Source: Tetradesmus obliquus
Lineage: Eukaryota; Chlorophyta; Chlorophyceae; Sphaeropleales; Scenedesmaceae
NCBI GenBank assembly: GCA_030272155.1
Contig: CP126197.1
Location: 1,984,001-2,048,000 of the forward strand
DNA: 64,000 bases
Reading direction: 5' to 3'
Part shown: piece by piece, positions 24,023 through 35,791 of the stretch
Layout of the letters: each line of letters starts with the position of its first letter
Numbering within the stretch: position 1 is the stretch's first letter
Program-made: the position numbers and the translations under genes
The notes under the pieces: model-generated
Told to the model about the DNA's origin: nothing
Database searches by the model: none
The model's input: the letters and a program-made list of their open reading frames with translations, nothing else

Positions 24023-25147
24023 TCAGCCAACTGTTGAAGAATGTTGACAAATGAATGTGCACTCAGGGTGAGAGCGCATTCGCATGCTGCAGCCAAGGTG
24101 TGTCACTAAAGAAAGCGAAGACTGGTTAAGACTACATGTGCCGACCTGCCACTGCACGCAGCACAAGGCAACACGCTGACATTGAATCCGATACATGTTC
24201 TCAACCGCTCACCAGAAGCGCGTCCAGCTGATTTGCTGCGGCGGCTCCCCATCTTCATCACCCTCACCAAACTGCTGCGCCATGTCAGCACCTCCGACGC
24301 CATGGCCATTTGCTGCTGCTGCTGCTGCTCTTCGCTGCCGCGCCCGCAACTTCCGCGGATCAATCATCGCCTCCAGCTGCTGCTGCAGCTCAGGCCTGTA
24401 CTGCTTGCCGCACAGCTCACACTGCAAGCTGCAGCGCTCCGCCACCCATGCTTTTAAACACTCCAGGTGTGCATACTGCACACTGCCGGAGCAGCTGCAG
24501 GGTGTTACAATGTCTTCCTGGAAGTCTGCTTGCAGGCAGATGCGGCACTCGCGCTGCCCTATCTGGGAGTCTGCAACGCTGCTGCCGGCTGCTGATGCAG
24601 CGCCAACAGAGCTGCGGGCGAGTGAGGCTGCTCGCAGCACCTGCAGGCGAGCACGGAGGCTAGCAGTGCTGCTGCTGTGTGGTAGTGCTGCTGCTGCTGC
24701 TGGGGCTGTGAGCTCTGCAGTGCGGCCTGGCTGGGTCGAGTCATCTGCTGCTGCCGGCTGCAGCTCGATGACTACAAAGTCGTGCTCGCTGCTGCTGTTA
24801 TTGCGCGCTACTGCTGCCGCTGCTGCTGCTGGGGGCTGCGATGTCTGGTGCTGGTCGCTCATTGCCACCAGGCGCACTACATCAGTATCGGCAGCGCCAA
24901 TTGATGGGCTGACGGTGATAGCAACGTCTCCTGCTGGTGCTGCTGCGTGCTCCAGCTGCCGTGGTAGGTGTGCACTGTAGCTGCTGCTGGCACATGCTGT
25001 CTGTGCTGCACCTTTCAAGTGCTGCTGCTGCTTGCGTGTGCTGGCATCACAGTCCCCAGCGCCTACTGCTTTGTTGCTGCCTTCCGGGTGCAATCGTGGC
25101 AGCTGATCGCTCTTGGGAGCTACATCCCTGTCGTCGACGCCAGGCAT
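23751..25147 (-). CDS. MARCH-type RING-CH membrane E3 ubiquitin ligase
   Basis: The large exon (25147 down to 24213) and the last exon (23961 down to 23751, TAG) join in phase (TG|G). The RING-CH (RINGv, C4HC3) zinc finger is complete: CRIC, twelve residues, CSC, then H-LE-C, then CELC, at about residues 201-246 counted from the ATG at 25147. The second exon encodes two membrane helices (ILVMLLVAVLYLSLF and ITVILPLFLIIRCVAALY). This is the standard MARCH layout: a cytosolic finger recruits an E2 and ubiquitinates membrane proteins. A Ser/Ala-rich N-terminus precedes the finger. A CTTGCAG acceptor at about 25192 suggests an additional upstream exon, so the true start is uncertain. The acceptor of the last exon is preceded by about 20 CTG units in sense. 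Confidence 0.85.
23962..24022 (-). repeat. (CTG)n tract at an intron 3' end
   Basis: On the minus strand about twenty CTG units lead directly into the CTGCAG acceptor of the MARCH last exon, where the polypyrimidine tract would normally be. Confidence 0.85.
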
Positions 25148-25201
25148 GTCGACCTGCGGCTCTGACAAATGCTGCCTGAAGCTGCTACCTGCAAGTATCA
25201 A

Positions 25202-26047
25202 GTCAACATTTGATTATGACTAAGCACCGAGTGCGCACCTAGTTATATTCAATACTCTATAGTTCAACAGTTCAAGCCACACGGACAGTGCATGCAGGCT
25301 TCAGTTAGCAGCATCGCACAGAGCAGCAGGGCACTCTGATTACCAACAGCAAGCGCGAGGCACACAATGCCTAGTGACGCACCAACTTGATCAGACATGC
25401 TATAAGACGTTAACTGCCTTTCAGAGGGCAGCTAACAAGACAGAACTTCCGGCACAAGCTTCGACAGACGTGCTTCTGCTGTGCGAGGCGCCGATACACT
25501 GGAACGAGCAGTATATTGCGACACCGATGTTTAAATCTCCTGGATGCGCTCAAAACATCAACAGCTGGAACAGGAGACCAAAGCGCGTTTTTTTGTCGGG
25601 TGATGCAGCTCTGCGGGAAATGCAATCACTTAGCACAACCCCTACAATCCAACAAACTTACAACAGCTTCAGCCAGTACGTCCATCTGCTCGTGCTGTCA
25701 TGGCTGTCAGCAATGACGACAGTGACATCTAAGACCTCAACCGCACCCACCACAACAGCTGCCACTCACTCATTTCAAGCCCATCTCTCCAATGCTGCAA
25801 CGCCACTTCTCCGTCAGCTGATGACCTGCATCAGCTGCACCAGGCATTCAAACCCAGCCCACAGCACCAGACCAACACCTTGCTCATCAACACCACCGTG
25901 GCACCGTGCCACACCTATGCAGGTGTATACGCGTGTTGCTGGTGCAGCTGCCGCCGCACCAGCCGCCTGTATCTCATCACCAACAAAGCACTGGTGACCA
26001 TCAACCAAGACACAGCAACCAACTATCAGCAACAACCATGACCTGCC
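25202..26047. other. Intergenic: MARCH 5' flank and 3' flank of the FANCI-like gene
   Basis: There is an open frame on + (25374-25997) without homology that overlaps the expected MARCH promoter. The CG-richer stretch at about 25470-25600 probably marks that promoter. Confidence 0.45.
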
Positions 26048-26487
26048 TCAGCGCGTGGCCCCGCCCCGCCACTTGTGCTTCCACGTCACGCGCCGCCCCG
26101 CCTCAGCACACAGCCTGCCATAATTCACGCCAGGCTCAACCACGATAAAATCCTCCAGATCAGAGTAATCACTGTCATCCTCAGACCACTCCTCTACAGA
26201 TTCACTCTCAGCAGCAGTAGCTGCAGCAGCCGGGCCGCCGCCACATGCCGCTGCCGCTGCGCGTGCTGCGCTGCGCCTCTTACGGGACTCCTCCAGGCAG
26301 GCCACCACATACGCATTGCGCACCCTGCCTCCCACTGCTGCTGCTGCTGCTGGCGCTGGGGCTGCTGCTGCTGCTGGAGCCTCTGCTGCAGCAACTCCCT
26401 GCAGCTGCAGCTGCTGCAATGACTTCATCCGCTGCTGCTGCCGCTTGCGCTTGGGCTGCTGCTGGTCTGCTGCAGGCTGGGATGACA

Positions 26488-26522
<35 letters not shown>

Positions 26523-27524
26523 ACAACAGCGACAGGGATGGGCTGCAGCCGTTTCTTAGGCCGCTGCTGTCGTGGCAGCGGCTGCCGCTGCTGCTGTCCT
26601 TCGCCTTTGGCCTTAGCAGCAGTCCTCTGCTTCTTGCTGGGCGGTGCATCCTCAAGGTCACTGCCACTTACGGCTGCCGCCGCCGCTGCTGCTGCTGCTG
26701 CTGCTGCGACCTCTGCCGGCCGCTGAGTGCTGCAGCCGCCATCCGCTGCTGCAGCAGCAAGCTGCTCTGGATGCTGTTTCCGCGGCCGGCCCCGCTTGCG
26801 CTTGGCTGGCTCGTGGGAATCTGCCACGCAACCCTTGTTAGCAGCAGCAGCAGCAGCAGCGGCAGCAGCAGCAGCAGCAGAAGCAAGAGGCTCCGCAGCT
26901 GCATCCCCAGCCTCACCCGCCGCCGCTGCCGCCGCAGCGGCAACCCTAAACCCAGCCCCACCGACCCCGATAGCAGCAGCCGCAGCAGCAGCTGCCTCAG
27001 GGTGTGCGTCCAGCCACGTCTGCACCCGGCCACCCCTTCTGCCATCTGCATTCAACACATGAACGCTGCGCCTCCACTTCTTATTGCCTCCTTTGCCTGC
27101 CTGCTTCTCAAACATGGTGGGTGTCACTTTCTCACCGCCAGCCACCTCCACAATTCCAGCAGCTAGATCTAGCACACCATGCAGCTCACCACACACTACT
27201 TGCAGCCGCTGCTGCGCCTCACCCTGCTGCTGCTGCCGCTGCTTGACTGATGTAAGAGGTGTGGCCGCCTGCTTGCTGCTCGGCCGCTGCTGCCGGGCAC
27301 TGGCAGCAGCCTTTGCAGCAGCCACGGCAGCTGCTGCAGTGCCACTGGAGGGGCTACGAGCCACTACTGGAGGCTCCACATCAACAGCAGCAGCAGCAGC
27401 AGCAGCAGTTGCTGAGCTCCTCCGCTGCTGCTTGGGCTGCTGACTGCTTGCGCTACCTTTGCGCTGGCGCGCAGTTGCAGGCTGTGCAACACCGCTGCCA
27501 ACACCCTCCTCCTCCTGCTCATCT

Positions 27525-27560
<36 letters not shown>

Positions 27561-28261
27561 GCCCGGCTTTTCTGTACTGCTGGTGCATCCTCTAGCCAGC
27601 CGCCTGCCTGCCCAAACAGCTCCCGCCGCTGCTGCAGCTGCTGCGCATCCAGCTCACAATCTTCTTCTTCCTCCTCTTCCTCCTGCCCATCCACATCTTC
27701 ACAGCCATCTTCACACCCGTTTTCATGGTCCTCTTCCTCCTCCTCCTCCTCCTCAGACAAGAGTTCACAGGGAAGCTCCTCACGCACATCTGGGTCATAA
27801 AACCTGGCAGCAGGGTCCACCTCAAGCTGCTGCTGCTGCTGCTGCTGCCTGCCCTTCCCTGGTGTGCCATCTGCACTGCCGTTCCCACCCTGCCCAGCCG
27901 CCTCACCCCCAGCAGCTTCATAACCATCATCAGCAGCATCCTCATCACTGCTCTCCGCATCATCATCATCCGCTGCTGCTGCTGCTGCTGCTGCAGCTGC
28001 TGCCAGCACTGCCGCCAGTGCCTGCTTGCGCGGCTGCGCAGCGCAGCGCTGGCTACTGGCCTCCAGCACAGCCCCAACCTGCTGCGCAGGGCTCAGCTGC
28101 TGCTGTAGCCCGGATGCCGCAGCCACGACTGCAGGACCATCTGCCGCCGCCGCTGCCGCTGCTGCTGCTGAATCAACCGCGTGGATGAGTGCCCGGTACG
28201 CACCCGAGAACTGCCGCAATTTTGTCAGCAGCAGCTGCATGCAAGCCTTGCCACTGCCTGC

Positions 28262-28306
<45 letters not shown>

Positions 28307-30231
28307 CCCCTGCCTGTGGAGCAGCTGGCTGCCTCTGCTGGACACCAGCTGCCCTACTGCACACCCCAGGCCCAGCAACAATGCCAGCTGCTGCTGCAGC
28401 AGCGCCACTGGATCAACCTGCAGCCTATGCCTCCATTTACGCTTGCGGCTGCTGCCACTCGGTGCTGCTGCTGCTGCCGGTGAATTGCCAGCAGCTTGAG
28501 GCTGCTGCTGCTGCTGCTGCCACTGCAGCAGCGCATCCATGTGGGCAGCAGCTCTGCAGCAGGGCCCAGCCAGGCAAGCTGACAGTGCCTGCAGCACCAG
28601 CTGGACATCTGCTGCTGCTGCTGCTGCTGCTGGGCCGGCAAACGCCCTGCTGCTGCTGTCCAGATTACAATCTTCACTTTTCACGGCAGCACCTGAGCCC
28701 CGCTTTACCTGCTGCTGCTGCTGGTGCAGCAGCAGCTCACAGCAGTCGCAGGCAGCAGCCACTGCTGCAGCCTGCAGCTGCCACAGCTTGGCAGCCTGCA
28801 TACTGGGCGGCAAAGCCTCATACGCTGCTGCTGCTGCTGCTGCTGTTGAATCGCCACCAGCCGCCGGCATCAGCAGCTGCCCAATCAGCAGCTGCAGCAG
28901 CTGCCGCGCAGCTGCCACTGCCACTCCCCGGCCACAACCAGCCATCCAAGCAGCACCAACCCCCACCCCCTCTACCTCACTACCCCTGGCCCCAGCAGCA
29001 GCGCCAGTCAGTCCGGCTGCTGCTGCTGCTGCCCACAGCTGCCGCCCCTGCCTGCCCCAAATGCTGCCCTCTGCAGCAGCGCGCACTGCAGGCGCATGGT
29101 GCAGGCACAGCAGGTGAGCCGCCAGGGGCAGGGCGAGGCCTGGGGGCTCTGCGGGCCCTGCCAGTGCAGCTTGGCAGCTGGCGGTGAGATGCACCAGTGC
29201 ATGTGCGGCGGCTGGGTAGGTCACCAGCGCTGCAGGCAGCACAGGCCCTGCAGCAGCACAACATGTTATTTGCCAGATCAGCACAGCAGCAGCAAAAGCC
29301 GCATACAACAGCGCAGCCTCCAGCTTGCCTATATGCATATGCATAGCAAGCACAGGGCATGCACTGAAGCATAGCGGCTGAGGAGCCATAGCAGTATGTT
29401 ACAGGGCCTGCTCTGGTATGACTAGCCAAGCCAGTTTGGACCTGAAAAAGCTTGCAACGCAAAGTGCAGCTCACCTAGCGCAAGCTGCATCAGCTGGGCA
29501 TCCAGCAGCTTCAGCGTGCTGCTGCTGGAAGCAGCGGCAGCAGCAGCAGATGTGCTGCCAGCACTGGCACCAACAGCAATTCCATCCACTGCTGCTGCTG
29601 CTGCTGCTGTGTCAGGGGCATCCGTTGCTGCATGACACTGCCCTGCAATGACACGTAGCGCTGCCAGCTGCTGCAAGAGCGCACACATAGTGGCATCATA
29701 AGCACTGGCAGCCAAATCATCGCCTGCGAGTTGGCTGCGCTGCTGTTGCTGCTTGCGCTGCTGTTGATGTTCTGCAGCTAGACGGTGTACCTGCACGCCA
29801 CAAGACCAACAGCAGCAGTTGATGTCATGGCGGGCGCACGAGCCACACACTCTACCACACACCTGCACCTACCCTGAAGTAAACGCACAAGCAATTCAGA
29901 CAAATGGCTCCCCACACCCACGGCAGCACCTGCTGTCTAAGCAACACAGAATGCGCTCGCACGATTTTCCAAAGTGCAGGCACATCATCATGCAGCAATT
30001 TGTTTGGCTCAAGCCTTGCTGCACCGCACTCACTGTTGCGAAGTGCATGTACACCAACGTGCCCCACTTTACGTCCCTTACAACTACAACCCGGCCCCAC
30101 CGCACTCACCCTGACCAGCAGCAGCAGCAGCGCCGCCTGCAGCCGCTGCTGCTGCTGCACCTTCTTCAGCGCCATCCAGCGGTTGGCACCCAGGCCGCAG
30201 CCAAACACCAGCTGCGCGTCAGCCCAGCTGA

Positions 30232-30264
<33 letters not shown>

Positions 30265-30615
30265 CACTAGCTGCACGGCTGCTGCTGGCAGCAGCAACAG
30301 ACCCAGCGGCAGCAGCAGGTGCAGCCAGCAGCAGCTGGAGGTACGGCGCCAGCTGGGCGGTCAGTGTCTGGCCGCTGCTTGCTTCTGAAGAGCTGGCTGC
30401 TGATGTGGCTGCATGCCAGACCTGCAGCGATTGAGCAGCAGCTGACAGAGCGGCAGCAGCAAGCCATCGCTGCTGCTGCTGCTGCTGCTGCTGGTGGTGC
30501 TTGGCAGCCGGTGGCGTATGATCCGAGCAGCTTGCAAGTGCCTGGTGCAGCTGAAGCAGCAGTGTGGCGCTCTCAAGCCAGGCCGCGCCATCCGGCAGCA
30601 AAGCACTATTGCGTC

Positions 30616-30654
<39 letters not shown>

Positions 30655-33262
30655 GAGCAGCATTCAGGATACTCGCCACTGCCAAGTCCACAAGTGACAG
30701 TGCCTGCCCGCACTGCTGCCCGGGTCCAGCAGCAGCAGCAGCAGCACTGTTTGCGGCAGTTGCCACCAGCTCAGTGCAGCCACCATCACTGTTCAAGCTT
30801 GCTGGCGTTGCTGCTGCTGACACTGCTGCTGCTGCAGTGCCTGCCTGGGCACATGGCTGCTGCTGCGATTGGCAAGCCACCGTGCCAAGGCCTGGCCCTC
30901 CCCTGCCATCTACAGCCTGCACAGCAGTAAGGCCAGCTGGAGGTTCCAAGAGCCCAGCCGTGCACGATGCTGCTGCTGCTGCTGCTGTTGGTGGTGGTGA
31001 GACATCTCCAGCTGCTGCGGCTGCTGGTGGTGCCCCGGCTGCTGCTGTGGGTGGTGTGCTTAGGGAAGGCTTCGGCAGCAAGCTGATTGTAGTGTCTGGC
31101 GCAGCTGCTGAGGCGGCACTTTTGACAACCCTCTTGGAAGCAGTGGCAGGGGCACCGCTGCGCCGGCTTCTAGTGCTGCCGCTAGTGACACCTGCATCAC
31201 GTGCAACACACGAATGTGAGCATTGCACAACTGCCAACAGACAGTTGCTGCCGTCTCAGGACAATGGGGTGCCCTGGTGCAAGACAGTGGCGGCACTTGT
31301 GTGCTGCTGCACTTACGCCGCTGACGCAGAGTGCACAAAGACATCCAAGACACTCGACAAGACCAACCGCCTTGCTGACTGAATGTGCCACTCACCTTGT
31401 GCATGATTGGCGGCCAGCTGCTCCGGCTGCTGCTGTTGCTGCCGCTGTTGCTGCTGCTGAGATGCAAACACTGCCTGCAATGACGCAAAAGCAGCCGCCA
31501 GCAGCGTATGGCAGGCAGGCGCAGGCAGCACCGGCAGCTGCAGCAGCCAGCCAGGCAGTGCTGCAGGCTGGGCGGCACCCTCGGCACCTGCTGGTCCCGC
31601 TGCCGCTGCTGCTGCTGCAGAACCTGGCGTGCTGCCGACCGCGACAGCGCTGCCACTGCCTGATGGTGTTGCTGCAGCTGCTGCTGAGCCTGGTGTCCCT
31701 TGCTGCTGGTCCTTGCAGGTGCCCTGCTGCGGCTGCTGCTGCTGATCTGCAGGCGTGCGCACCACAAAGAAAGCCCAGGAGCCACGCTTCTGCTTCTTGC
31801 ACGTGCTGCGGCCATTGCTGCCTGCTGCTGCTGCTGCTGCTGGTGTTGCAGCAGAGGTCGCAGCACCTGCCACAGCAGCACCAGCTGCAGCTTGCACTGC
31901 TGCTGCTGCCGCTGCCGCTGCAGACTGTGCTGCCAGCAGCTGCTGCAGTGCAGCAGGCAGCTGCCGGGCCTGCAGTTGCTGCAGGCGCTCCGCCACCTGC
32001 AGGACAGCCGGCGGAATCGTTACTGCTGCTGCCGCTGCTGCTGTTGCTGCTGTAGGCACAGCGCTGCCCTTTGCAGTTTGCGGTGTAGCAGCAGCTGTAG
32101 TTGTGCCAGCAGTGCCGCGCATTGCAGTTCGTGGTGCGGCAGCAGCAGCTGCTGCTGCTGCTGCTGCACCGGGCGCTGCTGCTAACTGCCCTGCTGCAGC
32201 TGCTACTGCTGCCACGCCGCAAACAGCAAATGGCAGCGCCGCCTGTACAGCAGCAGCAGCAGCACCCTGTGCATCATCATCTACCTCCAGCAATGCTGAA
32301 GCAGCTACCGCAGGAGGGCTGGCTTCGAGTGCTGCCACTGCTGCTGCTGCTGCTGCTGCTGCACCCGTTGCTGGCTTGGTGTTCAAGCCCTTGCATACTT
32401 GTTTCGCTGCTGCTGGGTGCTGCAGCAGCCAGCTGAGCAGCGCAGCTGCTGCATGGCACTGCAGCAGCAGCTCCTGCACAGCCTGCTGGCAACTTGTAAC
32501 ATCATCAACAGGCAAAGCCATGCCACCTGCTGCAGCTTCTGATGCTGCTGTGCTATGTTGCAGCAGCGCAGCCAGCAGCTGCTGCAGCAGAGATGCAACC
32601 TGCGGATCCAGCGCGGATTCAGCAGGGACATCCTGCTGGTGCTGCTGCAGCCTCTCTTGTGCATCCTGATCTGGTGCTGCTACTGCTGCTGCTGCTGTTT
32701 GTGTTGATGGCAGGCACTGCAGCAGGCCTTGCAGCAGCAGCACAGCCTGGGAGCCATGCTGCCACCAAGCAGCACTGCTGCTGCTGCTGCTGCTGCTGCC
32801 AGCCGCTGCAGCATCAGCAGCCAGCTGACCCTGCAACTTCTGCAGCAGTGCTGCACTCCACGAGCCCTTCATACTCCACTTGCTGCTGCTGCTGCTGCTG
32901 CCGTAAACATAAGGGCTGGCAGGTGTCAACTGCACACCTGCTGCTGCTGCGGCGTGCGACAGCAGCGGTGACACACTCGGCAACCTGCTTGCGCTGCTGC
33001 ACAAACCTAGCGCACTAGGAGTCCCGCAACCACCCAATGCGCCTTGCTGCTGCTGCTGCTGCTGATCAACCAGCTGCAGCAACTCCTGCAAACCAGCAGC
33101 TGACAGACCACCCAGCACAGCAGCAAGCCCATCCACCAGCTGCTGCTGGCAGCTGGGTGAGCTGCATGGCTGGCCCCTGCCCAGCACAGCAGCAGTCAAG
33201 GCTAGCGCCAGCTGCTCAGCTGCAGGCAAGCCAGCAAGCCCACCAGGGCCGACAATCGCCTG

Positions 33263-33307
<45 letters not shown>

Positions 33308-33765
33308 TGTGGTCACACGGGCCAGCAGCTGCAACAGCTGTTCCGACCGTCGTTGTGGATCCAAGAGCTGCTGCTGCTGCTGCTGCTGACTCAACGGCTG
33401 CTGCTTCCTGGTGCTGTGCAGTGCTGCGATATCAGCAGTAGGAGCTGGAGTGGAGCGCAGAGCTGAGAATGGCGTGCCACCACATGGTGTTGCTGCTGCT
33501 GCTGCTGCTGGCTGCGGCTCAGCAGCTCGAACAGGTGACAGGTGTGGCAGGGCTCCGGCACCTCCCCCACCAACACCTGCTGTTGCTGCTGCTGCTGCTG
33601 GCAGCACACTGGGAGAGGGCCCTGGCGACAATGCACCTGCTCTGCTTATGTGTTGCTGCCGCAACACGCTGCTGCCTTCTACGTTGCCCTGGCTGCTGCT
33701 GCCGCCATGCTGACCACCCCAACTGTACTGCGGCTTGCCTTGCGCTGAGCGGCAGCCTGGCTCAT

Positions 33766-33829
<64 letters not shown>

Positions 33830-34777
33830 GCTGACATTTTGAGCCAGCGCTGCCACTGCTGCAGCAGCTGCTGCTGTGCATTCCTGCAGCTCCTGTGCTT
33901 GCTGCATCTCCTGCTTGACTGGCACCCCAAGACTTTGCTGCTGCGGCTGCTGCTGCTGCAAGTGTGCAGCTGCTGCTGCAAGCATAGCTGGCGCCGCAGT
34001 GCAGCTGGTTGCTGCAAGAGGCCTGATGGTCCTAACATAGCGCAGCGCTATGTTTGAGTGGGGCTGCTGCAGCACAGCAGGCAGTGCAGCCAGCAGCTGC
34101 TTTGTTATAGATGCTACAACTGCTGCCATGCCCGGAGTACTGCTGCTGCTGCCGCTGCTGTTGCTGTGCATGCCCAGGGTGCATTGGCGTGAAGATGCGT
34201 CCTGCTGCTGCTGTTGCTGTGTGTTGTGGTGGCTGACACACTTGGCGACTGCGTACTGCAGTACTTGCCACAGTGACGTATTGATGCTACCCTCTGCAGC
34301 AGCAACAGGCCGGCGGCGGCAGCAGCAGCAGCAGGTGCAGTTGACGTAAAACATATACAGCAACCAGCAAGCTGTGCATACCAGCGCACACCAGCACATT
34401 CCTGCAAGCACAAAGCTGCCCGCCGCACCTGCAGTCAGCTGCTGCAGCACTCTCTCCAGTGCCTCTCCTGCAAGCCGGGGGCTGGCCAGCACAGCAGCCT
34501 TCAGCAGCCACAGCCCAGCCTCATTGAACCAGCTGCCCTGCTGGCCCATGTCCAGGTGGCAGGTGGTGGCCCAGCACAGGCCCACGCCCAGCAGCCAGCC
34601 TGCTGCATCGCTGCAGCAGATGGCCAGGCCCAGCAGCAGGTGGGATAGTTCCTGCAAGCTGCAGAGCAGCAGGAGTTAAGAAAGTGAGCAGCAGCAGCAG
34701 CAGCAGCAGGTGTGAGCATGTTGAGAGCTGCAGCAGGTGGCCAGGCCCAGCAAAAGGTGGGAGAGCTCCTGCAAGCT

Positions 34778-34810
<33 letters not shown>

Positions 34811-35791
34811 GTGAGCATGATGGGTGCTGCAGGGTCATGGGGCGTGGATAAATGCTGTGTGCTGTGCATAAGTGCTGTGTGCTGTGTGCACAGGAGGACG
34901 AGCGTGGGTGCATACATGAAGTGACACCTGCTGCTGCAAGCAGACATCGCATTGCTTTGCCACGAGAAGCAGACACGGAGTTGAGGTGTTGCTCAGGTTA
35001 TGCTGACAATCATAGCAGCTGCAGCCTGCAGAGCAGTTCATGGACTGCTGCTGCTGCTGCGCACCTGGCCATGTCGCGGATGCCCTGCAGTAGCACCAGG
35101 CCTGCATCCGCCTCCCACTGCGGCTGAACCCACAGCCCCAGCAGCAGCAGCACATCCCACTGGCTCAGCTGCTGCACCTGCTGCACCCACGCTGGCACCT
35201 GCTGCTGCTGTGGTTGATGCTGCTGCTGTTGCTGAGCTGCAGAGAGGAGGGTGTCTGCTAGGTGTCGTCGCTGTGCAGAGCTGAGAGCATGCAGCAGCAG
35301 TGCAACTGTTGCTGGGTAGATGGCAGTGGCAGACTGCACCTCAAGCAGCAGTGCCTGCAGCAGCAGGTGAAAGGGAGAAACGGTTGGCATGTTGAAAGGG
35401 AGACCCGCCACAACACAGCATGCATGCCGTTGCAGCGGTCGCTGCCTTTGCGCTAACAATGCAGGGGACGGCACCGCAACAGGTGCTCTATAAAAATTGT
35501 AAACCATACAACATAGGGAGAAGGCAGACGACAAGCCAAACGTGCAGCAGTGTAGGCCGTTCTGCAGCAGAACAAGCAGGTGCCAACAGCCACAGCATGC
35601 CATACCTCCGCCTGTTTTGCAGTAGCTGCTGCATGTAGCATAGCTCGTACAACCTGGCCACAGTCCAGCCCTTCCACTGCCAGCTCATTGCCGGCAGCAG
35701 CAGAGGCCAGCAGGGAAGTCACTGCTCCAGCTGCTGGCACCAGCTGATCGCCAGCTGCTGCCCGCAGCAGCCATTCCGTTACGCTATACAT
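26048..35791 (-). CDS. Giant homopolymer-rich protein, probable FANCI (Fanconi ID2 complex) homologue
   Basis: Exons run from ATG 35791 to the stop at 26048, with about eight or more exons; the last (29250-26048) is 3.2 kb. Splice sites are clear at several points (for example donor 35608, exon 35361-35070, exon about 34650-34430), but not all were resolved. Polyalanine, polyglutamine and polyserine runs interrupt helical blocks. Placed end to end, the blocks follow human FANCI as I remember it: NEAGLWLLKAAV..GEALERVLQQL, then SINTSLWQVLQYAVA; ALSLVDLAVASILNAA with AAWLESATLLLQLHQAL; and near the C-terminus ALLQQQLALLLGLG, QLLLTKLRQFSGAYRALI and LQQQLSPAQQVGAVL. FANCI clamps DNA with FANCD2 in crosslink repair. 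The tail adds an acidic stretch, an AT-hook (KRKRGRPRK) and DYSDLEDFIV. Similarity is at pattern level only. Confidence 0.55.
34725..34795 (-). repeat. Exon-edge echo upstream of a FANCI-like exon
   Basis: On the minus strand, GCTTGCAG followed by ELSHLLLGLA coding sequence occurs at about 34650 (functional) and again about 120 bp upstream in transcript orientation (about 34770). Both have an acceptor, separated by CTG-rich intron. Confidence 0.8.

Noticed and set aside
25374-25997. 207-aa open frame on + between two minus-strand genes
   Set aside because: Begins at a non-ATG codon, becomes Thr/Ser/Pro low complexity, and overlaps the expected promoter of the MARCH gene.
27259-28188. Long plus-strand frames opposite the FANCI-like gene (309 and 332 aa)
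   Set aside because: They are polyglutamine/polyleucine/Cys shadows of the CAG-rich minus-strand exon.
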